Shown: positions 13,367-20,171 of the stretch, in pieces
Numbering within the stretch: the first letter of the stretch is position 1
Layout of the letters: each line of letters starts with the position of its first letter
Assembly (NCBI GenBank): GCA_022865365.1
Contig: JALHSW010000415.1
Coordinates: 1 to 23,146 of the forward strand
Length of the DNA stretch: 23,146 nt
Source: Acidimicrobiia bacterium
Lineage (GTDB): Bacteria > Actinomycetota > Acidimicrobiia > IMCC26256 > PALSA-555
Reading direction: 5' to 3'
Position numbers and translations under genes: made by a program
Notes under the pieces: generated by a model
The model's database searches: none
Seen by the model: the letters and a program-made list of their open reading frames with translations, nothing else
What the model was told of the DNA's origin: nothing

Positions 13367-14835
13367 GTGCCCTCCCCATCGGCTGAGGGAGGAGCCCCGC
13401 CAAGCTCCCCGCACCGACTGCCGCGCGGGAGCACCTTGTCCGGGTTGGCGCGCCCCGCAGGATCGAACGCGTCGCGAAGTCGCGCCTGCGCATCGAGATC
13501 GTCGGGTCCGAAGACCAGCGACATCGCGTCGCGCTTCTCGATGCCGATGCCGTGCTCACCCGAGAGCACGCCCCCCGCCTCGACGCACGCACGCAGGATC
13601 TCGTCGCCGGCGTCGCGTACACGGGCCCAGATCCCTGGTTCACGCGCATCGAACGCGATCAGTGGATGCAAGTTGCCATCGCCCGCGTGGAACACGTTCA
13701 TCACCGTGAGACGCTGGCCGGCACACACCTCGGCGACTCGACGCAGGACGTCGACCAGCCGGGTGCGGGGGACGACCGCGTCGTGGAGGTAGTAGTCGGG
13801 TGCGATCCGGGCGATCGCGCCAAAGGCCGACTTGCGTCCCTTCCAGAGCAACGCACGCTCCGCGTCGTCGGCCGCGATGCGCACCGTGCGCGCGCCGCTC
13901 GCTCGCCCGATGCGAGACACCTCATCGACCTCGGCCGCGACGCCGGCCTCGAGTCCGTCGAGCTCGACCAGGAGGACCGCGGCGGCGTCACGCGGGAAGC
14001 CGGCGCCGACAAACTCTTCGACGGCGCGGGTGATCTCCGCGTCCATCATCTCGAGCGCGGCAGGGATGACGCCTGCTGCGATGATCCCGCTGACAGTCGC
14101 CGCCGCATCGTCGATGCTGGAGAAGTCGAGCAGGAGAGTTCGGATCGCGCGCGGGTTCGGGGTGAGACGGACCGCGACGCGCGTCGCAATCCCCATCGTG
14201 CCCTCGCTCCCGACGAAGCAGCCGCGCAGGTCGTAGCCCGGCTGGTCGGGCTCGAGGCCACCGACCCGGACCTCGGTCCCGTCGGGTAGCACGACATCGA
14301 TGGCCAGCACGTGGGCAGCGGTCACCCCCGATGCCAGGCAGTGCGGCCCACCGGCGTTGGTCGCCACGTTCCCGCCGATGGTGCACGCAGCCTGCGACGA
14401 CGGATCCGGTGCGTAGTGCAGCCCGAGATGGCGGATCGCACGGCTGAGATCGAGGTTCAGAACGCCGGGCTCGACCCACGCGACCCGAGCGTCGGCGTCG
14501 ACGTCGACGATCCGGTTGAGGTGCGTCGTGACGATGAGGATCGGGCGTCCCAGCGGTGTCGCACCGCCCGCCAGCCCGGTACCGCTCCCGCGCGCGACGA
14601 ACGACCGATCGTGACGCACCGCGACATCGACCGCCGCCGCTACATGCTCACCACGATCAGGGAAGCAGACGACCGCGGCTTCCCCGCCTTGGTGACCTGC
14701 GTCGCGCGCGTAGAGCGACAGCTCCAGCGGCTCGGCGCGCGCGCGATCGCGGCCGAGTACCGACCGGAGGTCGGCAAGGAGGGCACGGTCGTCGGTATGT
14801 TCGTCGGGCCATTGGTCGAGGCGGTCGGAGGCGAT
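13357..14835 (-). CDS. glcD: Glycolate oxidase subunit GlcD, apparent ATC start
   Basis: FAD-linked oxidase that converts glycolate to glyoxylate. Signatures include RGSGTGLAGGA, CTIGGNVATNAGGPHC, GSEGTMGIATRV, FHAGDGNLHPLI and GGVLSGEHGIGIEKR. The first in-frame standard start is GTG at 14619, but that would remove about 72 residues. The open frame continues upstream to a TAA at 14845-14847 and keeps GlcD-like sequence there (LLADLRSVLG, then LYARDAG, then AAVVCFP). No ATG, GTG or TTG occurs in that stretch. An ATC at 14833-14835 lies 6 nt after a TAATCT box, the same spacing as the leaderless ATG/GTG genes nearby; starting there gives 492 aa, near the 499 of E. coli GlcD. An assembly error or a frameshift joining an out-of-frame ATG at 14812 are alternatives. 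Product identity is secure, the exact start is not. Confidence 0.88.
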   Translation of the reverse strand: MASDRLDQWPDEHTDDRALLADLRSVLGRDRARAEPLELSLYARDAGHQGGEAAVVCFPDRGEHVAAAVDVAVRHDRSFVARGSGTGLAGGATPLGRPILIVTTHLNRIVDVDADARVAWVEPGVLNLDLSRAIRHLGLHYAPDPSSQAACTIGGNVATNAGGPHCLASGVTAAHVLAIDVVLPDGTEVRVGGLEPDQPGYDLRGCFVGSEGTMGIATRVAVRLTPNPRAIRTLLLDFSSIDDAAATVSGIIAAGVIPAALEMMDAEITRAVEEFVGAGFPRDAAAVLLVELDGLEAGVAAEVDEVSRIGRASGARTVRIAADDAERALLWKGRKSAFGAIARIAPDYYLHDAVVPRTRLVDVLRRVAEVCAGQRLTVMNVFHAGDGNLHPLIAFDAREPGIWARVRDAGDEILRACVEAGGVLSGEHGIGIEKRDAMSLVFGPDDLDAQARLRDAFDPAGRANPDKVLPRGSRCGELGGAPPSADGEGTWI

Positions 14836-14841
14836 TGCCGA

Positions 14842-14847
14842 AGATTA
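14842..14847 (-). promoter_or_regulatory. -10 box of the glcDEF operon
   Basis: On the minus strand TAATCT fits TANNNT and is followed by 6 nt (TCGGCA) and ATC at 14835. The implied transcription start is the A of ATC. Its TAA is also the in-frame stop that bounds the glcD frame. No good -35 is visible. Confidence 0.5.
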
Positions 14848-14861
14848 CCGACGGCCCTGGG

Positions 14862-14867
14862 TACGCT
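14862..14867 (+). promoter_or_regulatory. Candidate -10 box of the cysteine-rich protein gene
   Basis: TACGCT fits TANNNT. It would give a leader of about 50 nt ending with the GGAGGA ribosome site at 14915-14920, 4 nt before ATG at 14925. The box lies between the two divergent genes; no -35 is clear. Confidence 0.3.
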
Positions 14868-14924
14868 CGCTCACCAAGAGCACCCTGCACCGAGCAGCCG
14901 ACGACACCAAGCCTGGAGGAGCCA

Positions 14925-15689
14925 ATGGCCGGCCCCACCCGCGAGTGGGTCACATTCGACGATCCGAAGGAAGAACGACGTTGGCAGATCGACGTCACGT
15001 ACCTCCTCTCGTCGTGGACTTGCATCTTCGGCGCCGGGTGCCAAGGGGTGCTCACCGCTCCAGCACCGGAGCTCGTCCAGGGTTGCTGCTCGTACGGTGC
15101 GCACTTCTCCGACAAGAAGGACCGGGATCTGGTGGTCCGCGCGGCGCGGCACCTCACTGACGACGAGTGGCAGTTCGCCGCGACTGCCCGCAAGAAGGGT
15201 ATCTACGCGAAGGCGGGCAAGGACGAGGACGGCAAGGTCGAGTGGCGGACGCGGCTCGCCGACGACGCGTGCATCTTCCTCAACCGGCCCGGCTTCGCCG
15301 GTGGTGTCGGGTGCGCCCTTCACATCCATGCCGAGCGCACCGGTAAGCACCACAGCGCGGTGAAGCCCGAGGTTTGCTGGCAGCTCCCGCTGCGCCGCAT
15401 CGACGAGGACCAAGAGGACGGAAGCGTCGTCTCGACCCTCACGGAGTTCGCTCGCGACGGCTGGGGCGAAGGAGGCGACGACTTCGCCTGGTGGTGCACC
15501 GAGGCGCCCGAGGCGTTCGTCGCCAATGTGCCGGTCTACAAGAGCCTCGGCGAGGAGCTCCGCAAGACGCTGGGCAACAAGCTGTACCGCCAGGTCGTCG
15601 CGTATCTCGATGAGCGGGTACGAGCCGAGCCCAAGCCCGTGGTGCACCCGACCGAGCAACGCGTCAAGGTGCTGCCGACCCGCCGTTAG
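14925..15689 (+). CDS. Cysteine-rich protein, putative zinc/iron-chelating
   Basis: A 254-aa soluble protein with no signal peptide. Conserved-looking metal ligands are Cys33, Cys39, Cys54, Cys55, His60, Cys116, Cys130, His133, Cys151 and Cys191. The cluster resembles, loosely, the YkgJ/DUF3109 group of Zn- or Fe-chelating proteins; this is a weak family call made from memory of the pattern. Around the cysteines are notable segments such as ACIFLNRPGFAGGVGCALH, EVCWQLPLRR and FAWWCTEAPEAF. The ATG at 14925 has a GGAGGA ribosome site. Its stop TAG overlaps the stop TAA of the convergent SDR gene. It is divergent from glcDEF but nothing in the sequence links the two. The reaction and partner are unknown. 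Confidence 0.75.
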   Translation: MAGPTREWVTFDDPKEERRWQIDVTYLLSSWTCIFGAGCQGVLTAPAPELVQGCCSYGAHFSDKKDRDLVVRAARHLTDDEWQFAATARKKGIYAKAGKDEDGKVEWRTRLADDACIFLNRPGFAGGVGCALHIHAERTGKHHSAVKPEVCWQLPLRRIDEDQEDGSVVSTLTEFARDGWGEGGDDFAWWCTEAPEAFVANVPVYKSLGEELRKTLGNKLYRQVVAYLDERVRAEPKPVVHPTEQRVKVLPTRR

Positions 15690-16450
15690 ACGAGCGACAA
15701 GCCGCCGTCGATCACCAGCACCGCGCCGGTGAGCCACGCTGCGGTATCGGACGCGAGGTAGAGCGCAGCGCCCGCGATGTCGTCGGGCGCTCCGATACGC
15801 CGCATGGGGTGACGCGCCGCGATCCCCTCCTCGTCCGTCTCCCAGAGGGCTCGGGCCATGTGCGTCTTGACGAGGCCGGGAGCGAGCGCGTTCACGCGCA
15901 CCTCGGGACCGAGCTCGAGCGCGAGCTGACGCGTCATGAGGACCAGGGCCGCCTTGGACGCGTTGTAGATCCCGATGAACGGCGAGGGCCGCAGGCCTCC
16001 GACGGAGGCCACGTTCAGGATCACACCACCGTGCTCGCGCATCCAAGCGCGCCACGCCGACTGGGCGAGCAGCAGCGCGCCTTCGAGGTTCACCTCGAGC
16101 ACCTTTCGCACCTTCGCGGGTTCGGTCTCGATCATGGGACCGAACGCCGGGTTCGTGGCCGCGTTGTTCACGAGGATGTCGAGGCTGCCGAGCTCGTCCA
16201 CGCACCGAGCGACGGCTTCCTCAATGGCCGTGGGCTCCCCCGCCGATCCGGCGACGGTGACGATGGTCCCGCCGAACTCGTGCACCGCGCGCTCGGTCTC
16301 GTCGAGCTCGTCGGGCTTGCGAGCGAGCACGCACACGGCCGCACCCGCGGCCACGTACGCCTCCACGATCGCCCGACCGATCCCTCGCGTGCCTCCCGTG
16401 ACCAGGGCGACCCGCCCATCGAGGCGGAGCGCAGTCGCCGGATCAATCAC
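15686..16450 (-). CDS. SDR-family NAD(P)-dependent oxidoreductase
   Basis: A 254-aa classical short-chain dehydrogenase. The cofactor motif is TGGTRGIG (18-25), the NNA motif is at 95-97, and the catalytic residues are Asn121, Ser149, Tyr162 and Lys166 (YNASK). The C-terminal IDGGLSLV is typical of FabG-like enzymes. After the Gly-rich loop, Ala-Arg-Lys at 43-45 would favour NADP over NAD, but this is only suggestive. The substrate is unknown. GTG at 16450 is preceded by a GAGG ribosome site, and the start lies 24 nt after the groES-like stop, so the two may share a message. Confidence 0.9.
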   Translation of the reverse strand: MIDPATALRLDGRVALVTGGTRGIGRAIVEAYVAAGAAVCVLARKPDELDETERAVHEFGGTIVTVAGSAGEPTAIEEAVARCVDELGSLDILVNNAATNPAFGPMIETEPAKVRKVLEVNLEGALLLAQSAWRAWMREHGGVILNVASVGGLRPSPFIGIYNASKAALVLMTRQLALELGPEVRVNALAPGLVKTHMARALWETDEEGIAARHPMRRIGAPDDIAGAALYLASDTAAWLTGAVLVIDGGLSLV

Positions 16451-16474
16451 CGCGCCTCGATCATCGATGCCCGA

Positions 16475-16810
16475 TCACAGGTACAGGCCGGTCTCGGCCT
16501 CGGCGCGGCTCGATGCGGTCGCGTGGACGTCGCGTTCACGCAGGATGAGGTAGTCCTCGCCGCGGATCTCGACCTCGTAGCCGCTGTCGGGCGCGAACAG
16601 GACCCGATCGCCCTCTTCGACGTTGCGGACCGTCGGTCCGACCGCGACCACCGTGGCCCAGTGGAGGCGCCGGTCGAGGTTGGCGGTCGCAGGGATCAGG
16701 ATCCCGGCCCGGGACTTGCGCTCGCCGATCTCGTCAGAAGGCCGAGCGAGCACGCGATCAGCCATCATGCGGATCGAGTGCTTCACGTCGCTCGGTTCCG
16801 CTTCGGACAT
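16475..16810 (-). CDS. GroES-like co-chaperonin, no groEL nearby
   Basis: A 111-aa Cpn10-fold protein. GERKSRAGILIPATA corresponds to the GroES mobile loop, VVAVGPT and GDRVLFAPDSG to the beta-barrel, and EVEIRGEDYLILRERDV to the C-terminal strand. It is 10-15 residues longer than usual owing to a tail after the last strand (ATASSRAEAETGLYL). No groEL is adjacent, and no CIRCE or HAIR heat-shock operator is visible upstream, so it may be a second, non-canonical Cpn10. The ATG at 16810 has no ribosome site but follows a TAACCT box by 7 nt, fitting leaderless transcription. It is divergent from ctaB. Confidence 0.85.
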   Translation of the reverse strand: MSEAEPSDVKHSIRMMADRVLARPSDEIGERKSRAGILIPATANLDRRLHWATVVAVGPTVRNVEEGDRVLFAPDSGYEVEIRGEDYLILRERDVHATASSRAEAETGLYL

Positions 16811-16817
16811 GCGAGCG

Positions 16818-16823
16818 AGGTTA
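16818..16823 (-). promoter_or_regulatory. -10 box of the groES-like gene
   Basis: On the minus strand TAACCT fits TANNNT and is followed by 7 nt and ATG at 16810. An inverted repeat (16826-16840) lies just upstream, in the space between -10 and -35. Confidence 0.5.
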
Positions 16824-16825
16824 CC

Positions 16826-16840
16826 GCCGGGTCTCCCGGC
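16826..16840. repeat. Inverted repeat between divergent groES-like gene and ctaB
   Basis: GCCGGG-TCT-CCCGGC is a perfect 6-bp palindrome arm pair with a 3-bp centre. It lies just upstream of the minus-strand -10 box and could be an operator. It does not match CIRCE or HAIR. A stem of this kind has no T-tract, so it is not a terminator. Confidence 0.5.
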
Positions 16841-16872
16841 CACCCGCTTCCGGGCGCGCAGGAGGCCTCGGC

Positions 16873-16878
16873 TAGATT
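16873..16878 (+). promoter_or_regulatory. Candidate -10 box of ctaB
   Basis: TAGATT fits TANNNT. It would place transcription start near 16885 and give a leader of about 24 nt that includes GGAG (16901-16904) before GTG at 16909. Confidence 0.4.
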
Positions 16879-16908
16879 TTGCGTCACTCGGCCCCTCCTT
16901 GGAGCACC

Positions 16909-17841
16909 GTGTCCGACTTCGTCGCCCCGACAACCAGCCCGGTACCTGTTGCGCGCACGCGCACGCGTCAGCTGACCGCGACGCTCCGGACATACTTCCT
17001 GCTCACCAAGCCGCGGGTCATCGAGCTGCTGCTCGTCACGACTCTCCCGGCGATGATCCTCGCCGAGGATGGCATCCCCTCCCTCGGGCTGATCGCGGCC
17101 GTGCTCTTCGGGGGCGCACTCGCAGCCGGCGGCGCCAACACCATCAACTGCTGGATCGAGCGCGACAGCGACCACATCATGAAGCGGACGCGTCACCGCC
17201 CGCTCCCCGCCGGCGACGTCGAACCCACGGCCGCCCTGGTCTTCGGGCTCGTCCTCGAGGTCGTCGCCTTCGGTTTCCTCTGGGCGACGGCGAACCTGCT
17301 CGCCGCCGCGCTCGCCGTGAGCGCCATGCTGTTCTACGTGTTCGTGTACACGATCTGGCTGAAGCCCCGGAGTCCACAGAACATCGTCATCGGCGGCGCG
17401 GCGGGCGCCGTGCCCGCACTCGTTGGTTGGGCTGCCGTGACGGGGAGCGTCGCGGCACCGGCGTGGGTGCTGTTCGCGATCGTCTTCTGCTGGACGCCGC
17501 CTCACTTCTGGGCGCTCGCGCTCAAGTACCGCGACGACTACGCGGCGGCCGGGATCCCGATGCTTCCCGTGGTGAAGGGGACCGCGGTGGCCGCGCGTCA
17601 GATCCTCGTCTACTCGGTGTTGGTCCTCGTGGTGAGCCTGACGCTTCCACTGGTCACGCCGATGACGCCGATCTATCCGATCGTTGCGGCGGTCCTCGGC
17701 GTGCTCTTCGTGATGACCGCCGAGCGCCTGCGGCGCGACCCGAGCCCCGAGCGCGCCATCAGGCTCTTCACCTTCTCGAACACCTACCTCGCGTTGCTCT
17801 TTGCGGCCGTTGCCGTCGACACTCTCCTCCGCGCCTCCTGA
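16909..17841 (+). CDS. ctaB: Protoheme IX farnesyltransferase (heme O synthase)
   Basis: An integral-membrane UbiA-family prenyltransferase that adds a farnesyl group to heme B to make heme O for cytochrome oxidases. The 310-aa protein has the expected hydrophobic helices, beginning after a hydrophilic N-terminal stretch of about 28 residues. The first Asp-rich prenyl-diphosphate site is in NTINCWIERDSDHIMKRT (77-94), and the CtaB-specific WTPPHFWALALKYRDDY segment follows. GTG at 16909 (MSDFVAPTT) has GGAG 4 nt upstream; TTG at 16879 is in frame but overlaps the presumed -10 box. Its 3' end overlaps the start of the thioredoxin gene. In many actinobacteria ctaB is next to tkt; in this window it is 14 kb from it. 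Confidence 0.95.
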   Translation: MSDFVAPTTSPVPVARTRTRQLTATLRTYFLLTKPRVIELLLVTTLPAMILAEDGIPSLGLIAAVLFGGALAAGGANTINCWIERDSDHIMKRTRHRPLPAGDVEPTAALVFGLVLEVVAFGFLWATANLLAAALAVSAMLFYVFVYTIWLKPRSPQNIVIGGAAGAVPALVGWAAVTGSVAAPAWVLFAIVFCWTPPHFWALALKYRDDYAAAGIPMLPVVKGTAVAARQILVYSVLVLVVSLTLPLVTPMTPIYPIVAAVLGVLFVMTAERLRRDPSPERAIRLFTFSNTYLALLFAAVAVDTLLRAS

Positions 17842-18460
17842 GGCAGCGGCCCCGCGGCACCGGGGCCTCCTGCTGCTCATCGCAGCGCTGGTCATCGCGA
17901 TCGTGGGCGGCGTCACCTTCTGGGCAGTCGCCGCGAACGACGGCGGGGACATCGCCACACCAGCGCCCCGACCGCCCGGAGGGGCGTCGGGCTCGGACCC
18001 GTCCTCGCCGGGCTCCTGCACACCGGCCGTGGCGCCTGGACCGGCAACCATTGGCGGGGTCGCGCCCGAGTTCCGGCTCCGCGGTCTCGACAGCGGGTGC
18101 GTCGACCTCGCCGCGCTGCGCGGTCACCCGGTCGTGATCAACTTCTGGGCCTCGTGGTGCTTCCCCTGCCGCGCGGAGATGCCGCTGCTCCGCGACGCGT
18201 ACGCCAAGCACCACGACGAGGGGCTCGAGATCGTCGGGATCCCCTCCCGGGACATCCCGTCCGACTCGCGTGCCTTCGCCGAGAAGTACGGGGCCACGTG
18301 GCTGCTCGCACGCGACCCCGAGTCAGCCGTCGCGAACGCGTACGGCGTGCGCCCGATCCCCCAGAGCGTCTTCGTGCGACGCGATGGCACCATTGCCTCG
18401 CACATCCGAGGCATGACGAGCGCCGAGTTCCGTCGCGAGCTCGACAAGATCCTCCGCTAG
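17801..18460 (+). CDS. Membrane-anchored TlpA/ResA-like thioredoxin
   Basis: A 219-aa protein with one N-terminal transmembrane segment (about residues 22-45), a Pro/Gly/Ser-rich linker (about 50-80) and a TlpA-like thioredoxin domain outside the membrane. The redox motif is WCFPC with Cys120 and Cys123; the cis-proline (RPIPQSVFV) is present. Such proteins reduce apocytochrome c heme sites or the CuA site of cytochrome oxidase. Being next to ctaB supports a role in respiratory-complex maturation. The start is uncertain: TTG at 17801 or TTG at 17810, both inside ctaB, with no ribosome site. The 41-bp overlap with ctaB implies coupling. The TAG lies 3 bp from the convergent permease stop. Confidence 0.88.
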   Translation: MRPLPSTLSSAPPEAAAPRHRGLLLLIAALVIAIVGGVTFWAVAANDGGDIATPAPRPPGGASGSDPSSPGSCTPAVAPGPATIGGVAPEFRLRGLDSGCVDLAALRGHPVVINFWASWCFPCRAEMPLLRDAYAKHHDEGLEIVGIPSRDIPSDSRAFAEKYGATWLLARDPESAVANAYGVRPIPQSVFVRRDGTIASHIRGMTSAEFRRELDKILR

Positions 18461-18463
18461 CGG

Positions 18464-19198
18464 CTACTCCTCCCACCGGAAGAAGCGCACTGCGACGAGC
18501 GGGGCGACGATCGCCCACGCGAGGAGGACCCCGGCGCTGCCCCACGGGAACGAAACGCCGCCCAGCGCGTCGCGCACACTCTCGGAGAGCGCCGCCGCCG
18601 GGAGGGCCCGAGCGAACGTCTGCAGCGCGTCCGGGAGCTTGTGGAGCGGATACGCCATCCCCCCCAGGAACAGGAGGACGAGGAACATCGCGTTCGCGGC
18701 CGCGAGGTTCGCCTCGGCGCGCAGCGTCCCCGCCATGAGCATTCCGACCCCGGCGAACGCAACCGTGCCCAGCAGGAGAAACACGGCGGCGAGAACCGCG
18801 CCGCCGGTGACCTCCCACCCGAGCACGAGGCCGGTGACGACGATCACGATCGTCTGGAGCAGCTCGATCACGAGCACGTTGATCGTCTTCGCTACGAGCA
18901 GACCCCCGCGCGACAGCGGTGTGGAGCCCAGGCGCTTCAGCACCCCATAGCGGCGCTCGAAGCCGGTAGCGATCCCAAGGCTCACCATCGCCGTCGACAT
19001 CACCGCGAGTGCGAGCACCCCCGGCACGAGGAAGTCGACGGGGCTACGGACCGTCGTGTTGACCGCGTCCACCTTCGTGAAGAAGACGAGGATCCCGACC
19101 GGAATCAGGAACGAGACGAGCAGGCTCTCACCGCGTCGGAGCGTCAGGGTGAGCTCGACCCGCGTCTGGCCGAGCACCGCGCGCGTCGCTCGGCTCAC
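18464..19198 (-). CDS. ABC-2 type exporter permease
   Basis: A 244-aa integral-membrane protein with six predicted helices, beginning SLLVSFLIPVGILVFF (about 25-40) and ending near the C terminus with VLLAWAIVAPLVAVRFF. The cytoplasmic RRYGVLKRLGSTPLSR loop between helices 2 and 3 is typical of ABC-2 permeases, the DrrB-like family. The cargo cannot be told from the sequence; drugs, lipids or small peptides are possible. The start is GTG at 19198, overlapping the ATPase stop as GTGA, so permease and ATPase are made together. Confidence 0.88.
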   Translation of the reverse strand: MSRATRAVLGQTRVELTLTLRRGESLLVSFLIPVGILVFFTKVDAVNTTVRSPVDFLVPGVLALAVMSTAMVSLGIATGFERRYGVLKRLGSTPLSRGGLLVAKTINVLVIELLQTIVIVVTGLVLGWEVTGGAVLAAVFLLLGTVAFAGVGMLMAGTLRAEANLAAANAMFLVLLFLGGMAYPLHKLPDALQTFARALPAAALSESVRDALGGVSFPWGSAGVLLAWAIVAPLVAVRFFRWEE

Positions 19199-20124
19199 GA
19201 CGGGAGCTCACGCGTGAGGCGGAGGAAGACCTCTTCGAGCGAGCGCCGGCCCGCCTGGAGCTCACCGAGGCGGATCCCGGCGTCGCGCAGCCACACCGCG
19301 AGGTCGGCGACCAGCTCGGGAGTGGCTTCGGCTGCGATCAGGTACTCGCCGGCGCGCGTCTCGGTCACCGCATCCGGCCCGAGGCCGAGTGCAGCGCCGA
19401 GTTCCACCACGGCGATGCCCGCTGTGCACGAGAAGCGCGTCTCGTCACCCGCCGCCGCACTCGTGAGCTCCGTGGGCGTCCCGAGCGCGACGAGCCGACC
19501 ATGATCGACGATGGCGAGGCGGTCGCAGAGCTGCTCGGCCTCGTCCATGCCGTGCGTGGTGAGCACGACGGTGACGCCGTCGTTGCGCAACCCGCGCACG
19601 AGGTCCCACGTCGTGGCCCGCGCGTGGGGATCCATCCCGGCGGTCGGTTCGTCGAGGAACAGGACGCGCGGACGGCCCACGAGCGCGAGGGCGAGGGAAA
19701 GGCGCTGGCGCTGCCCCCCGGACAGGCGTCGGACGAAGGTCTGGCGGGCGTCGTCGAGTCCGAGGGCGCCGAGGAGCCGTTCGGGGTCGTCCGCGTCGTC
19801 GTAGAAGGATGCGAACAGCCGCAGCGCCTCCAGGGGGCGAATCCCTGGCGCCAGTCCACCCTCCTGGAGCATGACCCCGACCTGAGGTCGGAGCCGGCGC
19901 CCATCGGCAATCGGGTCGAGCCCCAGCACGCGAACCGTGCCGCGATCCGGTCGGCGGTAGCCCTCCAGGATCTCGACCGTCGTCGTCTTCCCCGCGCCGT
20001 TCGGGCCCAGGATCCCGAACACCTCACCGGTGGCGACCCGGAGCGAGAGACCGTCGACGGCTCGCGTCGCGCCGTAGTGCTTCTCGAGCTCGACGACCTC
20101 GATCGCCTCGGTCGCCGGGGTCAT
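19195..20124 (-). CDS. ABC transporter ATP-binding protein (DrrA-like)
   Basis: The 309-aa ATPase partner of the downstream permease. Walker A is GPNGAGKTT (40-48), the Q-loop is in VMLQEGG, the signature is LSGGQRQR, Walker B is VLFLDEPTAGMD and the H-loop is VVLTTHGMDE. A C-terminal extension of about 90 residues after the core resembles that of DrrA-type exporters. The ATG at 20124 has no ribosome site; a TAGGCT box ends 9 nt upstream, close to leaderless. An inverted repeat covers that box. The crtB-like gene upstream is on the same strand, 47 nt away, so transcription may also come from there. Confidence 0.93.
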   Translation of the reverse strand: MTPATEAIEVVELEKHYGATRAVDGLSLRVATGEVFGILGPNGAGKTTTVEILEGYRRPDRGTVRVLGLDPIADGRRLRPQVGVMLQEGGLAPGIRPLEALRLFASFYDDADDPERLLGALGLDDARQTFVRRLSGGQRQRLSLALALVGRPRVLFLDEPTAGMDPHARATTWDLVRGLRNDGVTVVLTTHGMDEAEQLCDRLAIVDHGRLVALGTPTELTSAAAGDETRFSCTAGIAVVELGAALGLGPDAVTETRAGEYLIAAEATPELVADLAVWLRDAGIRLGELQAGRRSLEEVFLRLTRELPS

Positions 20125-20133
20125 CGGGCGCGC

Positions 20134-20148
20134 AGCCTACCGGAGGCT
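20134..20148 (-). promoter_or_regulatory. -10 box with overlapping inverted repeat before the ABC ATPase
   Basis: On the minus strand TAGGCT (20139-20134) fits TANNNT, 9 nt before the ATG. AGCCT-ACCGG-AGGCT (20134-20148) is a palindrome whose arm contains most of the box, so a repressor binding there would block the promoter. This is inference from geometry; the arms are only 5 bp. Confidence 0.35.
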
Positions 20149-20171
20149 CTCGATCGGCCCTGATCCAGCGA

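Noticed and set aside
12170..13792. 540-aa plus-strand frame over glcE and glcD
   Set aside because: Arg-rich shadow with no domain; both opposite-strand genes are certain.
16811..16908. CIRCE or HAIR heat-shock operator before the groES-like gene
   Set aside because: Neither consensus is present; only an unrelated GC-rich palindrome is found.
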